In this document: piece after piece, positions 1 through 7,871 of the stretch
Layout: the number at the start of each line of letters is the position of its first letter
Position numbering within the stretch: the stretch's first letter is position 1
NCBI GenBank assembly: GCA_026260175.1
Contig: JAKCWW010002777.1
Location: 1-25,113 of the forward strand
Direction of reading: 5' to 3'
From: Reticulitermes lucifugus
Taxonomy: Eukaryota; Arthropoda; Insecta; Blattodea; Rhinotermitidae
Length of the DNA stretch: 25,113 nt
The notes under the pieces: generated by a model
Databases searched by the model: none
What the model was told of the DNA's origin: nothing
The model's input: only the letters and a program-made list of their open reading frames with translations
Position numbers and translations under genes: made by a program

Positions 1-144
1 GAACACCCTTGGCTGTGACAAACATTCATCCCCAAACTGTGCTTGAAGTCTGGTAAAGATTTCAGACGGAATGACACTTTCCTTCGTGAGAAATTTGATA
101 ATTAAACACTGCGCAACACTGCTGGGTACTTCCTGCTCTGCCAT
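1..144 (-). CDS. N-terminus of a mariner-type transposase or derived HTH protein, running off the window
   Basis: Read on the minus strand, an ATG at 144-142 opens 48 codons without a stop to the window edge. The peptide begins MAEQEVPSS and contains IIKFLTKES, then a second helix with RLQAQFGDE and ends SQPRVF. This layout (IKFL, then E-I-x-x-R-L, then FGDE, then a serine before RVF) is what I know of the mos1-type helix-turn-helix at the start of mariner transposases and of GVQW-like proteins derived from them. It would bind the element's terminal repeats in the nucleus. The catalytic DDD/E domain would lie beyond the left edge and cannot be judged. It is too short to appear among long ORFs. 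A true intact transposase, a dead copy and a domesticated gene are all possible. Confidence 0.6.
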   Translation of the reverse strand, partial: MAEQEVPSSVAQCLIIKFLTKESVIPSEIFTRLQAQFGDECLSQPRVF

Positions 145-779
145 CTTGATTGCACCTCATGGATGAGGTGGAGAGGGATCCGACTAGTGCGGGTTGCAAG
201 TTTAAACATGTCATAACTTGTCAGCGCAAGCACGTTCATACAAGTTGATTTGTGCTCAACAGGGAACTAAATTCTCGTTTAAATTTGAACGGCCTATGTA
301 CACACCTGACTGCAAGGAGGAATTATTCTAGTCTCTAGTTCAAAAGCATTAGTTTAACTTGTATCGCCTGTAAATACAAGATTTTAAAATTCCTAGTACT
401 ATGGGGTTGGTAGCTGGATTTTAGCTTGGAAGTAACAATGTAATACTGAAAAATGCAATGCTTGGCCAGCTGTACACACACACGCACACACACACACATA
501 CACACACCCCATTACAAGTGTAACGCACAGTGAATAAAGGTTCATTTCTATGTACATTCTGCTTACAAGTAAATGGTACATGTTTTTTCTTCCCTACAGC
601 ACTAACAGACTCATTTGAAATATTCATTAAACGTCATGTTGGTGGTAAAGCATGTTATGTTTTGCCATTCAACACCTGGGGAACAGTGGATCAGTTTGTG
701 TTCACATCGGTTAAAAAATCGCTTTATTATTGTACATGTCACGGCCTTTGATAAATTGTAATTTAAGATTTAAGCTTAC
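145..779. other. Non-coding stretch with a CA microsatellite
   Basis: AT-rich sequence without a gene I can defend. It contains a CA repeat at 473-508. The part next to the transposase start (about 276-306) could hold the element's terminal repeat, but no partner end or TA duplication can be seen. Confidence 0.5.
473..508. repeat. Imperfect (CA)n microsatellite
   Basis: A run of CA dinucleotides interrupted by single substitutions (CACG and CATA). It creates short chance ORFs rich in VCVCV on the minus strand, which should be ignored. Confidence 0.95.
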
Positions 780-824
780 CATAGCCTGCCGGTGATGGAA
801 TCGCATTGCCGCTTTCTCTGCTTT
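780..824 (-). CDS. Candidate 45-nt microexon, unidentified
   Basis: On the minus strand a strong acceptor context (a long T/C tract preceded by a branch-like TCATTAAT) ends in CCAAG. It is followed 45 nt later by the strong donor CTATG|GTAAGC. The intervening 15 codons are open in one frame and read KAEKAAMRFHHRQAM, so inclusion would keep frame. It lies on the same strand as the HDAC4 exon and downstream of it, so it could be an alternative exon of that gene, but I do not recognise the peptide. Splice-site pairs of this quality also occur by chance in large introns. Confidence 0.2.
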
Positions 825-2309
825 CTTGGTGTAAAGGGGTGTAAAGAGGAAAAGAAGAAAAAATTAATGAAACAAAATAAAGAAACAACCACCATAACTA
901 AATGTTCACTGGCAGATAAATTCTCCTTCTGAGTACTTAAGAACTTACAATTGCGTATGAAGAAAGAACTGATAAAACAAAGCAAAAAATATAAGCACAA
1001 AAACAAAGGCTGGTTCTGATAAAAAGACTCAAAGCCACAATTACAATATTTTTACACACACCCCATTTAATTGGTAATCGCTTTTAATATCCATAAATAT
1101 ATTATGGGGTGATGCTATCTTTACATGTTCAATAATGTATCTTAAAATATCAAACCTACCTACACCAATGAAAGTTTTAGGATATAAAGAACAAAAGTCA
1201 CTTAGCAGTAAGATATAAGAACCAATGAGTGCTCTGAAGAAATCAAAATGGTAACCAATGACAACCCACATACTGTGCAACATTTGTCCACAGGCTGATT
1301 CTCATACATGTTAGACACAGGCAGGATGCATACTGCCCCTCCACAGAAGTGCAATGGAGTACTAAAACATAAAATTTTAACTTCTACCACTGAACTTGCA
1401 AACCTTTGCTGTTAATCTGATAAACCACTGAATGGAAAGTTTGTGTTCTTGGTGGGTAAATCCTGTTGACTCTCACTGGTCATGCATCAATGTCTGATGG
1501 AATCTGCCATGATAATTGGTGGTCGTCTGTAAACTGAAGGTTGGTTTATCATATCTGAGGTCTGTATTGCGCTCAACAGTCATACTGTGGCCTTCTTTGT
1601 TTATCAGACTGAGCACTCTGGCAGGTGGACACCCACCCAGCATGTCTCGTAACCCACATCACAACATGCAGACACGCTATGGCCACAGACTTGCTTTCGT
1701 GAAACTACTATCTGCAACCAGCTTTCTGCACCTGCAACACAATGCTACTGCAACTACACTGCATGTAGTAGGGTCCCCAGACAGAATGGACGTGTACACT
1801 GCAAACAAAGGATGCTATTTTCTATGTCCTGAAGCTTTCTTTGGTGTAGATTTTTAATTTTTAAAATACATTTCTAGATATGTAAAGACCATTTATCATC
1901 ACCCAGCATTTATAAATATTGTTTTTCTTGGGTTTTGTCCATCAACTAAGCAAGAAACTTTCAAACAGTATCCTCTTACATAACACCAAGGTCTTACACT
2001 TGTGGTTTACAAAATAATACAAAGCAATAATCTATGTACTTTTCTTTCAAGGCTACACAAAAACTGAGACACAGGCTGAGCCCAACTGTTCCCTACTAAC
2101 AGGTAATTTTAACTACACACTGTCCAGCCAGAGTAATCAAACACCATTGAACATGCCTTGATTGCACTTCCAGAACTACAGGATAGAGAGAAAGTTAGGA
2201 ATAAATGTATTAAGTGTCTGCACACAAATCTCTCAGCACTTATTCCTTATTGCAAACTGCACTTTGGTTGATGAAGAATCACTCTTTCGAACCAAAAGAA
2301 CAACTACTG
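825..2309. other. No gene seen
   Basis: AT-rich intron-like or intergenic DNA. Open frames on both strands (for example plus 1516-1857) show no recognisable domain or consistent codon bias. Confidence 0.45.
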
Positions 2310-2616
2310 TTTATTACAGAGTCAACAGGAGCTTTGAAATATAGTACTTTTATTATCTATACAACTGCCTATTGATCTACATGCCCACGTTTCAAAGTCT
2401 GCCTTCTGTCCATCCATACTAGCTTCTGACAGTACAACCACTGATATGTTCTCTGCAACTTAACACGGGAAGCTAATCAGAGGCAGATTCCTAAGTACAT
2501 AGGGATCTTGAAGTATTTCCTTAAATGCTTCTACGTACTGAGCGTCTGAACTTGCCTGTGAGCTTTTTGGCACTTCAATGAAAATTCCAATATTCTTCAG
2601 CTTTTCACTGTGCATA
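2310..2616 (-). CDS. Candidate 3' terminal exon with stop codon and 3' UTR, protein unidentified
   Basis: On the minus strand a pyrimidine-rich acceptor (TTTTCTGTTTAG at 2628-2617) precedes an open frame from 2616 to the TAA at 2462-2460. From the ATG at 2615 it has 51 codons. The peptide starts MHSEKLKNIG, contains IFIEVPKSS and an amphipathic helix-like stretch with AQYVEAFKEILQDP, and ends LISFPC. Its composition looks like real protein. AATAAA signals follow on the minus strand at 2354-2349 and 2315-2310, which fits a last exon with a 3' UTR of 100-150 nt. I do not recognise the family. It may be the end of a gene nested in the HDAC4 intron, an alternative last exon, or a gene fragment. 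No upstream partner exon was found. Confidence 0.35.
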
Positions 2617-2698
2617 CTAAACAGAAAACTTTCAATTTATAAAGAGGAACATAACTGATTTCTATTCCACATTAAGACCTATTGGAACGTAATAATTA

Positions 2699-2700
<2 letters not shown>

Positions 2701-2766
<66 letters not shown>

Positions 2767-2776
2767 CGCGCGCGTG
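2701..2776. repeat. Compound (GT)n(CG)n microsatellite, strictly alternating purine-pyrimidine
   Basis: Positions 2702-2758 are uninterrupted GT repeats and 2759-2774 are CG repeats. Together with the flanking bases, 76 bp alternate pyrimidine and purine without a break. Such tracts are classical Z-DNA formers under negative supercoiling. Confidence 0.97.
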
Positions 2777-4363
2777 GGGATGATAAGAACAGAGTATTAA
2801 ACCTGTGAAAGACCTTATCACAGACTGTTTTATGCCTGCAATAAAAAGTGTGGTGTATTACAAATACTATAGAAACCCTTTAGTAAATAACAGAGCCACA
2901 GTTAAACCCGTATAATTGGCCAACTTCGGTTCCACTCAGTGTCGGCAGATGCCAAATTATGGAAACTACTTGACACTATGAGCATTGAACTGTGCACTAT
3001 CACTTGTGCCACAAGCCAGGTGGTCGAGTCAATGACTTTAAATACAGTAACCAGCTGCCACTAGAAAATTCCAATGTACTGTTCTTACTTGTGGAAAAAA
3101 TAAGGAGGTTGGGTGGACAACGGGTAGTTCTACTAATGAATGAGGATTTCGGCCGATGTACAGTACGATACAAAAACTATACAACTCTTCAGATCGGCCA
3201 AAATATGGAGGTTGAACTTATACAGAAAGCACAGCAATAAAAGTGAAACTGTGGCCAAGATTCAAGTTAAGAAAGTGGCCAAGTTACAGAGTAATGACCA
3301 TATATAATATCAAAGGATTTTGCCGGTTCCGTGAAAATGTGGTCAACTGTGACAGGTGGCATACAAGGTGACATACAAGGTTGGCCAACTTCACTGATTT
3401 TATTGTATTTCCAATGTGTTCAAGTTCATGCCCCACTTTAAGTGATACTGTGTGAAATCCACGTATCTTTCGGTAGTGTAAACATGAGCTGGGTGAGAGA
3501 GTGGGGAAAGCAGCTATTGCCAGTTATTAGGTACAGCCACAGAATTTATCGGGGAAGGATACAGGAAAACAAGAAATCAATCGGGATAGCGAGTTACAGC
3601 AAGAATTTTGAACTCTCTAGCTTCTAAATACACCTCAGATCTGCTACTGTCAAGCCAAACCCAATAACTAGTTTGATTTATTCAGTAACCCATGTCAGTG
3701 TTTTTCACTCAATGGCACATGGGCTACAGAACACACTACAATTACGATTTTCCATAAATAATCTGTGTTTGTACGACACAAAAGGGGTATATCGAATGGT
3801 ACACTTATTTTTGCAACAATTTACAATAGTTATTGCTAGATACACATCTGAAGGCACAGGGTTGTGATAAATGATCAAAATTTGGCTGATCAGTCTCCTA
3901 ATTACCGAACAAAATTTTCTGGTTCAGATTCCGCCCTTCTTCTTCTACATCTACATCTACAAAAAGTTTCCACGCTTTACACACTCAGTTTGCAGTTCTA
4001 TTTTATGTGGTAAAAATAAGGTCCACCAAATACGGAAGACTCGGGTCTTCTGGAATGTTAGCCATGTCAATTTGTGAGCAGCTACTGATGTTAGCGCCTT
4101 TGAAACATCCGTAACTATTTAGCAATCAACACGGTGCAACGTCCCAGAACACTTGAATTTTCAGCAACAACAAATCTGGGAACCTCAAATATCGCCTGTC
4201 CACCAAACATCCAAATGCCCATTTCTGTACACATGACACATGACAGCACTTGACAAATACCTGAACTTCGCTTTACTACTGAACTGTCATTCTGCCTGAA
4301 CTACCTTCTGCTCCCAACTGTCTCCCCAAGCTAAGGTACTAGCTCAAGCGGTATCGCTGTTAA
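2777..4363. other. No gene seen; a 12-bp direct repeat
   Basis: Contains two exact copies of TTGGCCAACTTC (2916-2927 and 3381-3392) in direct orientation, with further GTGGCCAA-type words between them. This suggests one unclassified repeat spanning the interval. An 82-codon plus-strand frame (2992-3240) lies inside it but matches nothing I know. A short TACATC/CTACAT iteration occurs near 3946-3962. Confidence 0.4.
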
Positions 4364-4625
4364 AAAGTTCACCCTGTAACAGGCCATGAAGGCCAAGAGG
4401 GGGAGTAGAGGTATAGCTCTACTCTTTCTTTAACCTCGGCGCTAGATAGGGGCGAGTGGTCAACGCCACGCCCCGGCCGCTTTACTCCACGGAAAGAGGC
4501 CCGGTATCCACTGTACAGAAGGCTGGGTGGGCCCCAAGGCCGGTCCGGGCGGGTGCGGAAAATCTCGCCCCCACCAGGATCCGATCCCAGGACCGTCCAG
4601 CCCATAGTCAGTCTGCATCACTGCT
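4364..4625 (-). mobile_element. GC-rich SINE-like interspersed repeat
   Basis: About 260 bp of sharply higher GC than the AT-rich flanks. Read on the minus strand it begins near 4625 with a segment holding GGATCGGATCC (4579-4569), which resembles a Pol III B box (consensus GGTTCGANTCC) with two mismatches. A GC-rich body follows, including a GGGGCG...CGCCCC inverted repeat, and it ends with GGCCTTCATGGCCTGTTACA and a short T-rich 3' part. The last motif resembles a 3' sequence I associate with repeats of cockroaches, termites and other insects. Target-site duplications are not clear. The two ORFs crossing it (4456-4899 plus, 4460-4798 minus) are artefacts of its GC content. Confidence 0.6.
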
Positions 4626-5170
4626 CCTTTTGAATATCTCTGTACAGGTACTAGACCAACCAGCTCGATTGCAAAGACTATGTCCTCACTGGTCTTCAAG
4701 GTGGCAGTTTTGCAAGTCTTCCCCACCAGAACTTTATATGCATATCGTGTCTTCCCTATACTTGCTAGTTTCCCAGTCCACCCCATCCCAGGTAACACAA
4801 ATGTTTATAATTTTTGTGTGCTGTATCCAAATTTTAGCTGCAGGAGTAATATTTTGTTTGATCATATTAAGGTTTTCATTTCAGGGACACTTAATTTGAA
4901 ATTACGTCACTCAGCTTCACAACATATCACAACAGGACAATACTACATGAAGACGGATGTGACAGCCTCAACATTGGATGGTGGCTAAGCAGCATGAAAC
5001 AGCCGAAAATAATGGTCCTCAAGCTGTGAATGGGTGCATGGCTAACACTTCTTCACTATAAAAGAATCACATGTTGTGGACCTTTAGCAAAGCCTCAGTA
5101 TTTGACAGATGCTTTGGAATGACGAACGTAATAACTCAAACACGGAATAAGTAATGAAATGAAATCTGGA

Positions 5171-5202
5171 TACACGAGGGGCATATAAAAAGTTTCTTGA
5201 AC
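5171..5202 (+). mobile_element. Solo mariner-like terminal repeat
   Basis: TA followed by CACGAGGGGCATATAAAAAG and GTTTC resembles the outer end of mariner terminal repeats, including the TA target dinucleotide. No inverted partner was found within the window, so at best this is a one-ended remnant. A chance match is possible. Confidence 0.3.
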
Positions 5203-5450
5203 GTGGAAAATACACGCAACAGACAAAATGAATCAATGAATCAACAGAAACTATATTTTACAAGGTAAAGAGTAATGGACATAAGACTGAACCCAATTCA
5301 GCAGCACAAATTCTGTGGCATTTTCTTTCCTTTGTTAATAAAACTTTAATTTTGTGATGTACCACTGTGCTACAAGACGCTATGCTTGTAACTGCTCATC
5401 ATAATCCATAAATACAAGGCCATTATAACGCTTCAAGGTGCTGTAAAAAC

Positions 5451-5514
5451 TGTGTGTGTGTGTGTGTAAGTGTGTGTATGTGTGTGTGTGTGTATGTGTG
5501 TGTGTGTGTGTGTA
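5451..5514. repeat. Imperfect (TG)n microsatellite
   Basis: TG dinucleotides with several single-base interruptions (TAAG, TATG). Confidence 0.95.
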
Positions 5515-6928
5515 CTCTGCTGAAAAGGGTTTTCATTTAAAGAATGAAATTCATTTATGGTTAAATTCCCAAATGAACATACTATAAACATGAAAAATTG
5601 GAATTATAAAAGTCAGTAATAGTAGTTATTAAAAGTAGTTCCATCTTATTTGTGTCATTCTGTCCGTGTTTCTGTCTGCTCATCAGCACTATCACAGCCA
5701 AGCCTGGTTCATCTCTCTCATCAGTGACGTAGGGAGGTACATTAAAAATAGCACTGTAATTATCCCTGCTGGGATAATATAATAATTCCATGAAATAATG
5801 TTAACACACCTTTTACGTTACTCCAAAACCGTGGGAATTCAGTTGAAAGCAATCTGTGCATCAAATGCACCATAATATATAATATTTCAGTTCAAGGGCA
5901 TAAAGTTACAAACTTATTTTTTTTTTCGTTCCACCCGTACCATGCTCCCACTTTTTCTGATCCTTTATTACAGAGCATCCCACTAATGGTTCCCCCGAAA
6001 GTGGGGTAACACGAGCCCCCTTAAGCATGGTAAGTCTGCCGAGAATTATGAATTTTAATCAGTGCTGGAACCTGAGATGGTCGATCACTCTCCTAAGTGC
6101 TGGTTGTTGGTGCGTGTGAGAAATATTTTCTGTTAAGCAAAAAGTGTTCATTTGCAATAATTTTGCAAAGTACGAGTCATGGAGTTAATGTCGCCGAAAT
6201 TTATGTCCAAAAGACCGGCGTCAATAGTGCCATTTAAAAGAACGATATACATGAAGTGTGAGACATTTTCGAAGTACATTTTCAGTGCTGGATAACAATA
6301 AAATATGACAACTTGTATTTTCTTGAACGATGCACGGTTTGCATTAAATAGAAACAAAAGCAATCATCATCATAAGAGATGCTGGTGCTACAAAAATCCC
6401 CATATAATTCGTGAAGTTTCCTTTCCGTAGACTGAAGGTGTGGTGAGTGTGCGTAAAATCAGAGGTCCCGTGTTTTTCGAAGAAAGAAATTCCTACCCTT
6501 ACGTTAAAGTAATCCCGACAGCATTATTCGAGAAAAAAGAAAATGTAAGGCAACCCACTTTAACTGGCAAAGTCGACGGTAATTCTTGAACAGAAAATGC
6601 CATATTTAAAAATCTCCGACATGTGTCGAGAAGGTGCGAGGCATGCTAAGAAGATGAAGGTAGGCACTTCCGAGACTATTCTTCTATGAAATAACTTAGG
6701 TCGAACTGTAGGGGAAAAACAGACGGCGGGTACAAGCTTCGTATGCCACAAAGCTCCTGCGACAACTGCCATGCTGAATGTAAAGAACAGTGGGATGCTC
6801 AGTATGTGCAAAACCTCATTGTGTACGCCGGAAAAAAAAGCGTCAGCTACTAAGGATTCTGTTCCTCTGGGACATTCTTATAGATACTGCCATCTTCAAG
6901 GGTTGCAATGTCCTAGGGAATTTCGACC

Positions 6929-6963
6929 CTCGAAGATGAGGACACTACACTTCCTCGAAATGC
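6929..6963 (+). ncRNA. Degenerate hammerhead-like hairpin
   Basis: CTCGAAGAT is followed by GAGG, an 11-nt loop, CCTC and then GAAA. The 4-bp stem abuts GAAA exactly as in the better copies elsewhere in the window, but the CTGA half of the core is disrupted (CTCGA). It is probably a decayed Penelope-like terminal fragment, or a coincidence. Confidence 0.25.
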
Positions 6964-7199
6964 ACGGATGTGACCACCCACTGACGCAGCGTCATACCCT
7001 AGAAGAACGAAATCCTCAGCTACCCCTTTCCAAAAACCTCAAATTCGCATGCAAACTACCCTTCTACTCCTTCTTTCAACCAATCGAATCCTCATTTGCC
7101 CTCTATTGCCACCCCAGGCCGCTACTAGCGACAACCCACCTACTGCACAGTTAGCTTGGTTGTGTAATACTCATCTCACCCTTGTTGCTGTATTACACG

Positions 7200-7670
7200 C
7201 AGTGGACTTTCCCTTAACCGATGCTCTCTTAACCGGTTCTCCGGCTTAACCATCTTAATTATGAATTTAAGGAAAGGCGAATATAATTCTTATAATAAAT
7301 AATTCAGTAATGTAAGCTACAATATGAATACAAACATTTAAAGATTACAACTGCATGTTGGGTGCGTTAATTGTTAGATCTTCCTAGTCATCAGGCTTTC
7401 GCGGCTGGTGTTCTATGCCCTGAAGACAGCAAATATAGTTAGCGTTTGCGAAAAGTCGGGAGGCCTTCATTCTTCTAGGCGACCTAATACTGAAAACAGA
7501 TTCCACGCACTGATCTCTGTTATGCTTAGTAAATGCCAGGAATTATATTTAATTCTAGGCTCCATTTCTATTGTTTGTTATTTATTTGTTGCTGCTCTGG
7601 ACTAACGGACTTTTCCGATTAACCGTCCTACCACTCGGTCCTGTTTATACGGGCAAAGCAAAGTCCACTG
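7200..7670. mobile_element. pogo/Tigger-like TIR element (MITE size)
   Basis: The left end CAGTGGACTTT (7200-7210) is exactly inverted at the right end AAAGTCCACTG (7660-7670). CAGT...ACTG termini are typical of the pogo/Tigger group. Subterminal repeats of TTAACCG type support this: CTTAACCG (7213), CTTAACCGG (7229) and CTTAACCA near the left end, and ATTAACCG (about 7619) near the right end. The 471-bp length leaves no room for a transposase, so it would be non-autonomous. The expected flanking TA duplication is not evident, so the insertion is either old or the outer ends are slightly misplaced. It lies in the intron just downstream of the HDAC4 exon, and it contains a hammerhead-like motif that may be a nested insertion. 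Confidence 0.55.
7420..7457 (+). ncRNA. Hammerhead-like motif (Penelope-like fragment)
   Basis: CTGAAGA is followed by two bases, then the stem GCAAA/TTTGC (5 bp, 11-nt loop), which ends directly at GAAA, followed by AGTC. This has the CUGANGA, stem II, GAAA order of the hammerhead core, with GUC as a possible cleavage triplet. The two unpaired bases between the first core box and the stem are unusual. Stem I would be only about two base pairs (CC with GG). Confidence 0.35.
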
Positions 7671-7763
7671 ATTTGAAAGTCAGCATTCAGGGTGCAATGT
7701 TTCAGAACCTTCAGTTACAACAAACTGCACTGGCCATACGAATGAATGAAGTTGTACTTCTAC

Positions 7764-7871
7764 CTTGAGATGTTGCTGCAACTGTTGTTCATGTTGTTCT
7801 GCAAGTTGTGCCTGCTGTGCTTGAAAGTGCTGAAGCAGAATCTGCTGCTGCAACTGCTGCTGCTTCTTCAA
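7764..7871 (-). CDS. HDAC4: Internal exon of class IIa histone deacetylase (HDAC4), glutamine-rich N-terminal helix
   Basis: On the minus strand the acceptor TTGTTTCAG ends at 7872 and the donor AAG|GTAGAAG begins at 7763. The 108-nt exon between them is open in the frame starting LKKQQQLQQQILLQHFQ and ending EQQLQQHLK, 36 codons, so skipping it keeps the frame. The pattern ILLxxFQxQxxQLxxQHExQLxxHxK aligns without gaps to the glutamine-rich N-terminal region of vertebrate HDAC4/5/9, where I count about 20 of 36 identities from memory. In that family the region forms an oligomerising helix just before the MEF2-binding segment; the protein is a signal-regulated transcriptional corepressor moving between nucleus and cytoplasm. 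The deacetylase domain and other exons are not in the window, which implies long introns. A different glutamine-rich protein is possible but the non-Q positions argue against it. Confidence 0.85.

Larger units (their letters stand above)
4626..7199. other. Non-coding stretch with microsatellite and small repeat remnants
   Basis: AT-rich DNA holding a TG microsatellite and a mariner-like end (listed separately). The minus-strand frame 5582-5791 has a good acceptor at its 5' side but no usable donor, so it is not called. A degenerate hammerhead-like hairpin lies at 6929-6963. Confidence 0.4.

Noticed and set aside
530-751. Plus-strand frame after a strong pyrimidine tract (TTTTTTCTTCCCTACAG) as an exon
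   Set aside because: The acceptor is good but no donor pairs with a coding frame convincingly and the peptide is unknown; it lies opposite the HDAC4 strand.
1140-1213. Minus-strand segment between TTTCTTCAG and GTAGGT as an exon
   Set aside because: One frame is open, but the peptide is hydrophobic and unrecognised, and such splice-like pairs are expected by chance in AT-rich DNA.
2992-3240. 82-codon plus-strand ORF
   Set aside because: No domain, no splice or promoter context, and it lies within a probable unclassified repeat.
4456-4899. 147-codon plus-strand ORF and its minus-strand counterpart
   Set aside because: Both are produced by the GC-rich SINE-like repeat, where stop codons are rare.
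5582-5791. Minus-strand frame with a good acceptor (CCCAGCAG|GG) as an exon
   Set aside because: No usable donor, no polyadenylation evidence at its stop and no recognisable peptide.
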